Source of the DNA: Bacteroidota bacterium
GTDB taxonomy: Bacteria > Bacteroidota > Bacteroidia > NS11-12g > UBA955
Assembly: GCA_016787485.1 (NCBI GenBank)
Contig: JAEUUL010000025.1
Coordinates: 64,496-128,495 of the forward strand
Reading direction: 5' to 3'
DNA: 64,000 nt
A program made the translations under genes and the position numbers. A model generated the notes under the pieces. The model searched no databases. It was given only the letters and a program-made list of their open reading frames with translations, and was not told where the DNA came from. Positions within the stretch are counted from its first letter, which is position 1, and every line of letters starts with the position of its first letter. Below, piece by piece: positions 41,579 through 50,042 of the stretch.

Positions 41579-44500
41579 TCAATTGATTTCCATCTCCGGA
41601 ATCAGCACGGACTGTCCGGTTTCCTTTGCAAAATTGCACCACTCGCAATCCTTATGGCCGCAGCCGGTAAGGAATTCCAAAGTCTGCAGTCTGCGGTTGC
41701 CTTCGATTAAGTAAGTGGTAAGTATCTCCAGATCTTCTGCAGAATATGTCTGTTTAAACTGATGAAACGCACCGTTTTCATCCGGCTCCACGGCATCAAT
41801 AACCGATAAAACCGCTTTCCAGTCTTTTCCGTGCTGGTTGTTAACAATGATGTGGTACAAACCCAGCTGAAACCAGTATTTGGGCGGCAATTTTCCATCA
41901 GCAATTGCTTTTTCTCCGGGTTTGACGAATTTCTTCTCAGCATTTCGCGCTTTGCCAGTTTTGTAATCCACTATGGTTACATCATTGCCGTTGAATATCA
42001 GTTTGTCTGATTTGCCGCCGATGATGATTCCGTCAATACTGGTTTCCAGCCAGGTTTCCGTTTTTACCTCCCGGTATTGCTGAAATTCCGGCATACGGGC
42101 AGCGTAATACAATGGCAACTGATCTTTGCCCTGCTCACTCCGGGTTTGGTAACTGATGCGGGAAAACGAACTGCGCAATTTGAACATTTCATATTCAAAC
42201 CAACTGAGGAATGTTTCCTGGTCCGGCCATAACTGCTTGTTTACCCCGGAATCCACCAGCCTTGCCAGGGTATTGTGCACTGCATTTCCGTATCCCATGG
42301 GCGCACTGGGTGCCGAAGGTACATGCACAATTCTGGAGAAATAAAAGCGCAGACCACATTCAAGAATATCGTACAATGTACTTGGGGAAAATTTGAATCC
42401 CTGCAGTTGTTGCCGCAGCCAGTCCGAATGGGAAAGAGGCAGCACGGGAGCCTGCACCAGACTGAGCAAGCGGGCTTCTGATTGTACCAACACCTGAGCA
42501 GAAACGGTCGCTTCCGGTATTTCTCCGCCACCTTGTATTTCTACTACAAAACGCGATGGATGCAGGTCCGTGCTTTTTGCATCCATTTTGTGAGAAGCCC
42601 AGGATACAGTGAGACTTTCTTTCGCCCGGGTAAGTGCCACATAGAACAAACGCCGCCTTTCCTGTGCATCCTCTTCTTCCTTTTCTCCTGCCGGTGGCGT
42701 GGGATTTCCCTTTTGTTTTATGCCTTCAAAGAGTTTTGAAAGCCTGAAAGGCAATGCATTTGTTCTGTCTTTTTCCCAGAACTCCTGCTCTGCGCCTATA
42801 ATCCATACGTGCTGAAACTCCAGCCCTTTGCTGCTGTGTGCTGTGGTAAGTGTAACCCCATCTGTACTGCCTATCCGTTTTTCTATGGGTATGGATATGC
42901 CGTTGGCCTGCATTTTGGTGAGGTCTTCCATAAACTGGCCCAGGGTGAGAAATGGCCTGCGCTGGTTGGCTACTGAGGAATAATTGATAAAGGTGTGCAG
43001 TATTTCCAGATTCCACTCCCGTTCTTCACTCTTCAATGCGGCAGACAGGAACCCTGCGTTGCTGATTACCTGCTCTACCAATTGAGGTACATTCAGGCTT
43101 GCAGCCTGTTTGAGCCAGTATTCCACGTTTTTCCAGAGTTGAACCAGTGCTTCGCGTTTGGGATCTGCAGGTTGGTCAGACATTTGGGCCAGATAATCCC
43201 TCCACTTCAACCCGTCTTTTTTATTGGCTGCATAAATTTCCGAAGCGATACTTGCCACCTGATAGGGTTCAATAGCATATAAATCATAATGCAAAAGCTC
43301 GTACAAGAGATATTCACCACTATGTGGCATATCCAGTTCAAGTGCGAGGTATTGCAGCCAGTGCACCAGTTGTTTGATCAGCGGTTGGGTCAGAATATCC
43401 ACACTGCGGGCCAGCACAAACGGGATATGTTCCTGACGCAGTATACCTGCAAGCTCTTCTGCAGCGCTGTGTCGTGCATATATCACAGCCATCTCAGCCC
43501 AGGGGCAACCGGCTGCATGCTGTGCTTTGATCAGATCTGCAATGCCATTGGCCTCGTGAAATCGATTTCTAAAACGCAAGAACTGCAGTGGCTGATGTGT
43601 TGCATAATGGCTATGGGCCACCAAATCTTTGTTCAGGTTGTATTCTTTTTCATTCACCAGCCGGTCCTGGTTATGGGCAATGAGCAAAGCCGCTGAATCC
43701 AGGATTTTCTGCGTGCTTCTGTAATTGTCGGTTAGTACAATTTTGGTAAGCCGGCTTTTGTACCGTTGGATGAAATCCTTCATGTTATCTACCCTTGCCC
43801 CCTGAAAAGCATAAATGCTCTGATCGTCGTCGCCAACAACGAAGCAGTTGGGATTGTCGTCCCAATAAGAAATGAGGGCGTAAACAATTTCGTTCTGCAC
43901 CCCGCTTGTGTCCTGGTATTCGTCTACAAGCACATACTGGAATTTTTCCTGATAATTGCGCAACAGGTCTTCATCGGATTTGAGGGCATCCAGCACCCAG
44001 TGAATCATGTCGCGGAATTCGTAAATCCCCAGTTCTTTTTTCTTTTTCTGATAATCCTGAAAAAGGGATGAGGCAGCTTTCAGTTTTTCCCAGAAGAGCA
44101 GTTGCTCCTGATATTTTTTTTGGTTTACGGTTCCGGCGGCCCCGAATTTTCCGTTGCGCTTATAAACCATTTCTGGATAAATCTCTGTAAAGACAGGTTC
44201 CGGACTGATTTCATTCACCCAATGGGTAAAAAAATCTGCCGACAAGTCTTCTTCCTGCATGAGGTTGAAGAGTTTATCGAGTTGTTTGCGCAAATCTTTG
44301 GGGTCCTCCTGGTAATTTTTTATCGGAGAACCGGCAGGGATGTTCTGTATCAAGCCATCCATCAGTTCCATTTTTTCCAGGTCATCCATTACCCTAAGTT
44401 CACGCTGGGCAAATTTTTCAGGATACTCCTGAATGATGCGGTTGCACAGACCGTGAAAAGTATGAATATTCACCCTGTACGCATCGGCGCCCATGAACCG

Positions 44501-44731
44501 GCTGAGGCGTTGCCGCATAGCTGCGGTGCCTGCTTCTGTATAGGTAAGGCACAGGATTTCTTCCGGACTGGCATCGGTTTTACGGAGTATGTTCAAAATT
44601 CTGGCCGCCAGAATCTGTGTTTTGCCGGTACCCGGTCCGGCTATAACCATAACCGGTCCATCTATGGCTTCCACAGCCTGCCGTTGTGCCTCATTGAGTC
44701 CGGCATAAAGGGTATCAAATTCCTGGGTCAT
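41579..44731 (-). CDS. UvrD/Rep-type helicase fused to PD-(D/E)XK nuclease (RecB/AddA-like)
   Basis: A 1050-residue DNA repair enzyme. The superfamily 1 helicase has AGPGTGKT (residues 31-38), LTYTEAGTAAM (Ia), VLVDEYQDTS (Walker B), VVGDDDQSIYAFQGA (III), DNYRST (IV), LTTAHSSKGLEFQHVWI (V) and RRLFYVALTRAKESL (VI). The C-terminal quarter is a RecB-family nuclease: GNAVHNTLARL, GKSDKLI and VTIVDYKTGK supply His, Asp and Asp-Lys. Cysteines at ILECGLRFYF and in CGHKDCEWC are arranged as in nuclease domains with a [4Fe-4S] staple (AddB, Cas4). It may resect double-strand breaks. No AddB-like partner gene is adjacent. Confidence 0.92.
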   Translation of the reverse strand: MTQEFDTLYAGLNEAQRQAVEAIDGPVMVIAGPGTGKTQILAARILNILRKTDASPEEILCLTYTEAGTAAMRQRLSRFMGADAYRVNIHTFHGLCNRIIQEYPEKFAQRELRVMDDLEKMELMDGLIQNIPAGSPIKNYQEDPKDLRKQLDKLFNLMQEEDLSADFFTHWVNEISPEPVFTEIYPEMVYKRNGKFGAAGTVNQKKYQEQLLFWEKLKAASSLFQDYQKKKKELGIYEFRDMIHWVLDALKSDEDLLRNYQEKFQYVLVDEYQDTSGVQNEIVYALISYWDDNPNCFVVGDDDQSIYAFQGARVDNMKDFIQRYKSRLTKIVLTDNYRSTQKILDSAALLIAHNQDRLVNEKEYNLNKDLVAHSHYATHQPLQFLRFRNRFHEANGIADLIKAQHAAGCPWAEMAVIYARHSAAEELAGILRQEHIPFVLARSVDILTQPLIKQLVHWLQYLALELDMPHSGEYLLYELLHYDLYAIEPYQVASIASEIYAANKKDGLKWRDYLAQMSDQPADPKREALVQLWKNVEYWLKQAASLNVPQLVEQVISNAGFLSAALKSEEREWNLEILHTFINYSSVANQRRPFLTLGQFMEDLTKMQANGISIPIEKRIGSTDGVTLTTAHSSKGLEFQHVWIIGAEQEFWEKDRTNALPFRLSKLFEGIKQKGNPTPPAGEKEEEDAQERRRLFYVALTRAKESLTVSWASHKMDAKSTDLHPSRFVVEIQGGGEIPEATVSAQVLVQSEARLLSLVQAPVLPLSHSDWLRQQLQGFKFSPSTLYDILECGLRFYFSRIVHVPSAPSAPMGYGNAVHNTLARLVDSGVNKQLWPDQETFLSWFEYEMFKLRSSFSRISYQTRSEQGKDQLPLYYAARMPEFQQYREVKTETWLETSIDGIIIGGKSDKLIFNGNDVTIVDYKTGKARNAEKKFVKPGEKAIADGKLPPKYWFQLGLYHIIVNNQHGKDWKAVLSVIDAVEPDENGAFHQFKQTYSAEDLEILTTYLIEGNRRLQTLEFLTGCGHKDCEWCNFAKETGQSVLIPEMEIN

Positions 44732-44865
44732 TGTACGGCGAATTTCAGCATTCCTCTTCTAATCTCATCTGGCATTTGCTCACAGTCATTGGCATTTTTT
44801 AATATGCAATACGACATTCTGTCATTTGTTTTGGATTGATTTGGCCTTTTTTGAAGCAAAATCAG

Positions 44866-44899
44866 ACAAAATGGCGCATTTTGTTGCATGGAATATTCC
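44866..44899. promoter_or_regulatory. Two palindromes upstream of hsp20
   Basis: ACAAAATG-GCG-CATTTTGT (44866-44884) and GGAATATTCC (44890-44899) are perfect inverted repeats 40-73 bases before the hsp20 ATG. They could be operators or part of the 5' leader; no known heat-shock element (such as CIRCE) matches. Confidence 0.4.
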
Positions 44900-44938
44900 T
44901 TGAAGGGCATGGTATATCAAACCAATTAAACAGTAAAA

Positions 44939-45379
44939 ATGAAAATCATGAAATCTCACCGCCCAGCTATGATGGATGTATTCAATCCTCAGTTTGTAAA
45001 CCGTTTCTTCAATGAAATGCTGAATCAGGAAGACGAAACCATGGCTCCTGCCTATGATTTTAAACCGGGTTCGGAAATCGTGAAAACCGAATTGGGTTAT
45101 GAAATCAAAGTTTCACTGCCGGGTGTAAAACAGGAAGATGTAAAAATTGAACTGAACGGAAATTTGCTCACCATCAGCGGAGAACGCAAGAACGAGCATA
45201 CCGAAACAAAGAACAATGTGTTGCGCACGGAAATCAGTTATGGCAAATTCAGCCGCAGTTTCACCCTGACACCGGAAATTGATGCCACACGCATTGAAGC
45301 CAACTGCAAAGATGGAATGCTGCGTGTGCAACTGCCGGTATCTGAGAAGGCCTTGCCCAGAACCATTGAGGTGAAGTAA
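44939..45379 (+). CDS. Small heat-shock protein, Hsp20/alpha-crystallin family
   Basis: A 146-residue cytosolic holdase that keeps unfolding proteins soluble. A short variable N-terminus (FNPQFVNRFFNEMLNQ) precedes the alpha-crystallin domain (about 40-135) with YEIKVSLPGVKQEDVKIELNGNLLTISGER and FTLTPEIDATRIEANCKDGMLRVQLP; the tail ends in KALPRTIEVK with an I-x-V motif for oligomer contacts. Monocistronic, with a strong terminator. The ATG at 44939 is used; a second ATG three codons later is equally possible. Confidence 0.94.
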   Translation: MKIMKSHRPAMMDVFNPQFVNRFFNEMLNQEDETMAPAYDFKPGSEIVKTELGYEIKVSLPGVKQEDVKIELNGNLLTISGERKNEHTETKNNVLRTEISYGKFSRSFTLTPEIDATRIEANCKDGMLRVQLPVSEKALPRTIEVK

Positions 45380-45408
45380 AATTAGTTGTATATACAGGCA
45401 ATGTGTTG

Positions 45409-45438
45409 AATCCCCTGTTTCTTACAGGGGATTTTTTA
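45409..45438 (+). terminator. Terminator of hsp20
   Basis: AATCCCCTGT, loop TTCTT, ACAGGGGATT, then TTTTATT. The next gene's -7 box begins five bases after it. Confidence 0.88.
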
Positions 45439-45442
45439 TTTG

Positions 45443-45450
45443 TAGTTTTG
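45443..45450 (+). promoter_or_regulatory. -7 box of the PqqB-like gene
   Basis: TAGTTTTG, exact match, four bases before the ATG at 45455 and directly after the hsp20 terminator. Confidence 0.55.
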
Positions 45451-45454
45451 TACA

Positions 45455-46354
45455 ATGCATCGGTTTGTACATTTGGTGTTTCTGCTTGCAACTGTTGCTC
45501 AGGCACAAAGCGTTTACGTGCTTGGTACGGCACAGGATGGCGGTTATCCGCACATCGGATGCAGCCGCACCTGTTGCAGGCTGGCGCTGGACTCAAACCG
45601 CCACGAATCTGTTGTTGCGCTGGCTGTGGCCGATACTGTGCGCCACCAATGGTGGCTGGTTGAGGCTACCCCCGACCTTACAACACAATTGCAACTTTTC
45701 CGGAACCTCACAGATTCTGCTTATCCCTTTCTTCCTGCAGGCATTCTGCTTACCCATGCACACATCGGACACTATACCGGATTGATGTATCTGGGCCGGG
45801 AAGCGATGGGTGCCCGAAACGTCCCTGTTTATTGTATGCCGGAAATGGCCCGGTTTCTTTCGCAGAACGGACCGTGGAAGCAGCTGGTCGAACAGAAGAA
45901 CATCTTGTTGAATCCCATGCAGTTTGACGACACCCTGCGTCTGGGTGCAAGCACGGCCGTAGTACCGGTGCAGGTAGTACACCGGGATGAATTCAGTGAA
46001 ACAGCGGGATTCAGGATTCTTGCAGGAAACAGGCGTGTGCTGTTCATTCCGGATATAGACAAGTGGGAAAAATGGGGAAGGAACATCATTCCTGAAGTTC
46101 AGCAGTCGGATATCGCCTTGCTTGACGCAACCTTTTATTCCGCGGCAGAGTTGCCCGGCAGGCGCATGGCTGAAGTACCTCATCCCTTTGTAATGGAAAC
46201 CATGGCAAAGTTTGAATCGCAAAGCCCGGCAACCCGCAGTAAGGTTTATTTTATCCATTTTAACCATACCAATCCGGCGTTGTGGAACCCGGAAATTCAG
46301 CATTTTATAAAGCAGAAAGGTTTTTTTCTGGCCAAAACCGGAGGTAAATTGTAA
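45455..46354 (+). CDS. Secreted PqqB-like metallo-hydrolase
   Basis: A 299-residue MBL-fold protein with a signal peptide ending AQA. VYVLGTAQDGGYPHIGCSRTCC (two segments about residues 20-41) and LTHAHIGHYTGLMYLGREAM (about 98-117) are the hallmark of PqqB-type hydrolases; further metal ligands are expected in IPDIDKW and FIHFNHTNP. PqqB in PQQ producers acts as a hydroxylase in the cytosol, but this copy is exported and no other pqq gene is present, so it is unlikely to make PQQ. Substrate unknown. Monocistronic or loosely followed by the DUF1801 gene (35-base gap). Confidence 0.85.
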   Translation: MHRFVHLVFLLATVAQAQSVYVLGTAQDGGYPHIGCSRTCCRLALDSNRHESVVALAVADTVRHQWWLVEATPDLTTQLQLFRNLTDSAYPFLPAGILLTHAHIGHYTGLMYLGREAMGARNVPVYCMPEMARFLSQNGPWKQLVEQKNILLNPMQFDDTLRLGASTAVVPVQVVHRDEFSETAGFRILAGNRRVLFIPDIDKWEKWGRNIIPEVQQSDIALLDATFYSAAELPGRRMAEVPHPFVMETMAKFESQSPATRSKVYFIHFNHTNPALWNPEIQHFIKQKGFFLAKTGGKL

Positions 46355-46389
46355 AAAACAACCGACACACCTATTATTGCTTCTTACCC

Positions 46390-46869
46390 ATGAATGCAGA
46401 CCAATATCTTGAAGCGCTGTCAGCCGAACGCAGGCCGGCTGTAAGAAGACTGTACCAGACCATCACAGAAAATCTGCCAGAGGGTTTTGCCGAAGGAATG
46501 GCCTATGGGATGATATGCTGGTCCGTTCCGCATAGCCTGTTTCCGGCGGGTTACCATTGTGATCCCAGGCAGCCGTTGCCGTTTTTGCAATTGGCCTCCC
46601 AAAAGAGTCACATAGCCCTGTACCATATGGGTCTGTATGCCGGGGGTGAATTGCTTGAATGGTTTCAGACTGCATGGAAGGAACACAGTGCCCGAAAATT
46701 GGATATGGGCAAATCCTGCATCCGGTTTAAAAAACCCGAAGAAATTCCCTTTGAGTTGATTGGTGAACTTTGCAGGCGCGTAACCCCAGCGCAGTGGATA
46801 GAAATGTATCAGACAACGCTGGCGGAATCCCAAAGCCGAAAAGCTGGCGCAAAAGTTGTGGGGAAATAA
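46390..46869 (+). CDS. DUF1801 family protein
   Basis: A 159-residue cytosolic protein matching the YdhG/DUF1801 fold: EGFAEGMAYGMICWSVP (about 32-48), LPFLQLASQKSHIALYHMGLYA (about 61-82) and GKSCIRFKKPEEIPFELIGELC (about 106-127). The role of these small alpha+beta proteins is not established. It opens a tight plus-strand operon (DUF1599, DoxX, permease, aroK) with an 11-base gap to the next start. Confidence 0.85.
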   Translation: MNADQYLEALSAERRPAVRRLYQTITENLPEGFAEGMAYGMICWSVPHSLFPAGYHCDPRQPLPFLQLASQKSHIALYHMGLYAGGELLEWFQTAWKEHSARKLDMGKSCIRFKKPEEIPFELIGELCRRVTPAQWIEMYQTTLAESQSRKAGAKVVGK

Positions 46870-46879
46870 CCTCAGAACC

Positions 46880-47458
46880 ATGACTCATAAAAGCATGCAA
46901 GCGGCAAATTTGCCGGCAGATATGGAACTTACCCGCCGGCAATACGATGAAGTGCTGAACCAATGCCGAAACATCTTTATCAGTAAGAATGCCGATTATG
47001 GCACATCCTGGAGATTATTCAGGCCGGAAAGTATAACAGATCAGATTTATATCAAGGCCCAGCGTATACGCAATATTGAGAGCAGCGGACACAATGCGGT
47101 GGGAGAAGATATACGGGGAGAATTCATGGGAATCGTGAATTACAGCCTGATTGCACTGATTCAGTTGCAATTGCTGGCAGAAAACCGGGATACCACAGAC
47201 AATGAAGAAATACTGGGATTGTACAATGCCCATGCTCAGGCCACCCGTGACCTGATGCTGATGAAAAACACGGATTATGGTGAAGTGTGGCGGGAAATGC
47301 GCGTAAGCAGTTTTACCGATCTGATACTGGTGAAAATTGCCCGTATCAAGCAGATTGAAGACAATTTTGGACGCACCGAAGTAAGCGAAGGTGTGGCAGC
47401 CAATTATCAGGATATCATAAACTATGCTATTTTTGCCCTGATTCGACTCATCGGATAA
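46880..47458 (+). CDS. DUF1599 protein with internally duplicated domain
   Basis: A 192-residue cytosolic protein of the DUF1599 family. It consists of two similar halves: KNADYGTSWRLFRPESITDQIYIKAQRIRNIE (about 35-66, read in parts) and KNTDYGEVWREMRVSSFTDLILVKIARIKQIE (about 131-162), each followed by a ..NYxxIALI helix. The fold resembles nucleotide-pyrophosphohydrolase-type all-alpha proteins, but catalytic acidic residues are not obvious; this is inference. The start at 46880 (ATGACTCAT) is preferred; an earlier start would overlap the previous gene. Shares one base with the DoxX start. Confidence 0.85.
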   Translation: MTHKSMQAANLPADMELTRRQYDEVLNQCRNIFISKNADYGTSWRLFRPESITDQIYIKAQRIRNIESSGHNAVGEDIRGEFMGIVNYSLIALIQLQLLAENRDTTDNEEILGLYNAHAQATRDLMLMKNTDYGEVWREMRVSSFTDLILVKIARIKQIEDNFGRTEVSEGVAANYQDIINYAIFALIRLIG

Positions 47459-48987
47459 TGAAAGTACTTTTACATTTTGCTCGATTTTTTACCGGATTGC
47501 TGTTCATCTTCTCCGGAATGGTGAAACTCAATGACCCTTCTGGTTTTGCCATAAAGCTGAACGAATACTTCGATGTGTTTGCCGAGGATGTAAGCACCCG
47601 TCAGGACTCTCTGGTACTGAGTATCAAAGAAGGTGCTGCCGAAGTTAGCCGAAAGGCTTTTCAGTTATATAGCTTTGACAAGGAACGCACATTTTCTTTG
47701 TCTTCTTCTACAGATACAGAATCCGATACCAGTGGCAAAGTCACCGGATACACCGTTCATGTTAATGCCTATCTGGGCAGCGAAAGTGCCGGCGAACTTG
47801 AATTCAGACTGCCGGACAGTGCTTCAATCGGAATGTTTACTGTCAAAGCCAGTGTATTGAACAATGTGGCACTGCAAAGTGACTTCAAGGTCAGGCCCAA
47901 TGAAAACCTCTCGGCCTCGAAACCAGTAGACCTGAGCAAATTTGCCAAGACGGAAAGCGCATTGTATGACTTTTTTAAATGGTTGAAAAAATTCAGTCTC
48001 TGGTTCAGTGTATTCTTTTGTGCCCTGGAAGTCATTCTGGGTTTTGCCCTTATCGTGGGCTGGCGCATGAGACTTACGGCTTGGTTGCTGCTCCTTATAA
48101 TATTGTTCTTTACATTCCTTACCGGTTACAGCGCATGGTTCAAGAAAGTGACAGACTGCGGCTGCTTTGGTGATTTCATCAAGCTAAAACCATGGACCAG
48201 TTTCTACAAGGATTTGGTACTTACTTTTCTTATTGTTATCATTTTTATTGGCCGGAACAAGATTACGCCTTGGTTTAGCAAGGGCTTTGGCTGGAAATTT
48301 ATTTCGGTCATCAGTCTGTTGTGTCTGGGTTTCGGTATTTACTGTTACATGTTCCTGCCGGTGTGGGATTTTCTGCCATACAAGGAAGGAAGCAACATTA
48401 AACATACCATGACCTATCTGCCACCCGGACAACTGGCTCACGACAGTGTAGAGATGAGTTATGTATTTCACAAAGGCAAGGACAGTGCGATTGTTCCCTA
48501 TGTTAAACCTTACACAGAATATACCAAATACACTGAAAAGGGTTGGGAGCCCGGACGCAGGATAGACAAAGTGCTGGTGGAGGGATACAACTGGCCCATT
48601 CATGACTTTGCCATATCCGATGCTGCAACCGGCCAGGATTTGAAAGATAGTTTCCTAAACGCCAAAACTTATCAGTTGGTATGGGTTTGCACCTACCTGG
48701 GTGAAGGATATGATGGCGCCAATAAGGATATTGCCAGATTATATGATTGGGCCAAAAAGAACAAAGTGGCTTTTTTCCCTCTTACGGCAAGTGCCGGCAC
48801 ACCTGCCGATGAATATGCCAGAAAGCACAAACTGCCATTCCGGTTCATGTCGGCCGATAACAAAATGCTTATGACCATGGGCCGGTTTAATCCAACCTTG
48901 TATTTCATGAAAGGCACCACCATTCTGGAAAAACGCAGCGGATTGAATATGCCCTCAAATGCCCGTTTGGAAAAGCTGATGAAGTAA
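47458..48987 (+). CDS. DoxX/MauE-type membrane protein with thioredoxin-like tail (BT_3928 family)
   Basis: A 509-residue inner-membrane protein. FTGLLFIFSGMVKLNDPSGFA (about 11-31) is the first membrane helix with the family motif; helices 2-4 follow at about 180-270 with TDCGCFGDFIKLKPWTSFYKDLVL, the CGCFGD signature. Between helices 1 and 2 is an extra periplasmic beta domain of about 130 residues. The C-terminal domain (about 370-505) looks thioredoxin-like but has no CxxC pair at the expected place. The DUF1599-DoxX order is common in Bacteroidota. Function probably redox or envelope related; uncertain. Confidence 0.82.
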   Translation: MKVLLHFARFFTGLLFIFSGMVKLNDPSGFAIKLNEYFDVFAEDVSTRQDSLVLSIKEGAAEVSRKAFQLYSFDKERTFSLSSSTDTESDTSGKVTGYTVHVNAYLGSESAGELEFRLPDSASIGMFTVKASVLNNVALQSDFKVRPNENLSASKPVDLSKFAKTESALYDFFKWLKKFSLWFSVFFCALEVILGFALIVGWRMRLTAWLLLLIILFFTFLTGYSAWFKKVTDCGCFGDFIKLKPWTSFYKDLVLTFLIVIIFIGRNKITPWFSKGFGWKFISVISLLCLGFGIYCYMFLPVWDFLPYKEGSNIKHTMTYLPPGQLAHDSVEMSYVFHKGKDSAIVPYVKPYTEYTKYTEKGWEPGRRIDKVLVEGYNWPIHDFAISDAATGQDLKDSFLNAKTYQLVWVCTYLGEGYDGANKDIARLYDWAKKNKVAFFPLTASAGTPADEYARKHKLPFRFMSADNKMLMTMGRFNPTLYFMKGTTILEKRSGLNMPSNARLEKLMK

Positions 48988-50042
48988 TGCGCCGGTACCT
49001 GGCCCGGAAATTTGGATTTCTAGCCGCAGTGCTGCTGGGTCTTGTTCTGTTTATCTTCTTCCTTTTCATGACCTTGCCGGGCCCGGAGCAGATTCTTACC
49101 GGGCAGCGAAGTGACAAAGCCACAACGAATGCCATCATTTCAGACCTGGGACTTGATCAGCCATGGTGGAAACAACTGGCCTTTTATCTCAATGACCTTT
49201 CTCCATTGTCCGTCTATCAGTCAGACAGTAAAAAGGTGAAGGAGGTAAGCGGGGCAGCCTTTTATACCGGTAAATCCTATACAGCTATGGTAAAGTGGCC
49301 CTGGCTCCGTAGCAGTTTTCATACACGTCGACCTGTAACTGCTATGATTGCGGAAGCATTTCCCGGCACACTGGTTTTGGCTTTTGCTGCCATACTGCTT
49401 GCCATCGCCATTGGTGTTCCCCTGGGAGTATTGGCCGCAGTAAAACAGGGGAGGCCGGTTGACAACCTCATTGTTTCCCTCTCGGCGTTGGGTATATCTG
49501 TACCTTCTTTTTTTTCGGCCATGTTGTTTGCCTGGCTTTTCGGTTTTGTTTGGAAGCAGTATACCGGGCTGAGTATGACCGGGAGTTTGTGGGAAATCGA
49601 TCCGTTGGGTGAAGGACAAACCCTGGCTCTGTGGAATCTGATTTTGCCGGCATTGGCACTCGGGGTCAGGCCATTGGCTGTTTTTGTCCAATTGACCCGC
49701 AACACCATGGTGGATGTTTTAAAAATGGACTATATACGCACGGCCAGATCCAAAGGGTTAAGTCACTCGAAGGTAATTTGGAGGCACGCTTTTCCCAATG
49801 CGGTGAATCCATTGGTTACATCTGTGGGTGGCTGGTTCAGCAGTTTGCTGGCCGGTTCATTTTTTACCGAGTACATTTTCAATTGGAAAGGTTTGGGTAA
49901 ACTGGCCATAGAAGCACTGCAGCAAAGTGACCTGCCAGTGATTATGGGAACCGTGCTGTTCACCGCCTGTCTGTTTTTTTGCATCAACATTCTCACAGAC
50001 ATATTGTATTTTTGGCTCGATCCCCGATTGAGATATGAATAA
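48987..50042 (+). CDS. Peptide ABC transporter permease, DppB/OppB type
   Basis: A 351-residue inner-membrane permease. It has an N-terminal helix (about 8-28), a periplasmic insert, then five helices; the EAA loop DYIRTARSKGLSHSKVIWRHAFPNAVNPLV (about 249-278, read in parts) contacts the ATPase. VIAEAFPGTLVLAF and GIPLGVLAA are typical of DppB. No DppC permease, ATPase or binding protein is adjacent; a family-5 binding protein gene lies 37 kb away at 9866. Start shares a base with the DoxX stop (TAATG), and the end overlaps aroK by eight bases, so it is firmly in the operon. Confidence 0.9.
   Translation: MRRYLARKFGFLAAVLLGLVLFIFFLFMTLPGPEQILTGQRSDKATTNAIISDLGLDQPWWKQLAFYLNDLSPLSVYQSDSKKVKEVSGAAFYTGKSYTAMVKWPWLRSSFHTRRPVTAMIAEAFPGTLVLAFAAILLAIAIGVPLGVLAAVKQGRPVDNLIVSLSALGISVPSFFSAMLFAWLFGFVWKQYTGLSMTGSLWEIDPLGEGQTLALWNLILPALALGVRPLAVFVQLTRNTMVDVLKMDYIRTARSKGLSHSKVIWRHAFPNAVNPLVTSVGGWFSSLLAGSFFTEYIFNWKGLGKLAIEALQQSDLPVIMGTVLFTACLFFCINILTDILYFWLDPRLRYE

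Noticed and set aside
44866-44899. CIRCE element for hsp20
   Set aside because: Sequence does not match TTAGCACTC-N9-GAGTGCTAA.
44728-44910. 60-codon minus-strand frame upstream of the helicase
   Set aside because: Overlaps the helicase start, covers the palindromes before hsp20, and has no recognisable features.
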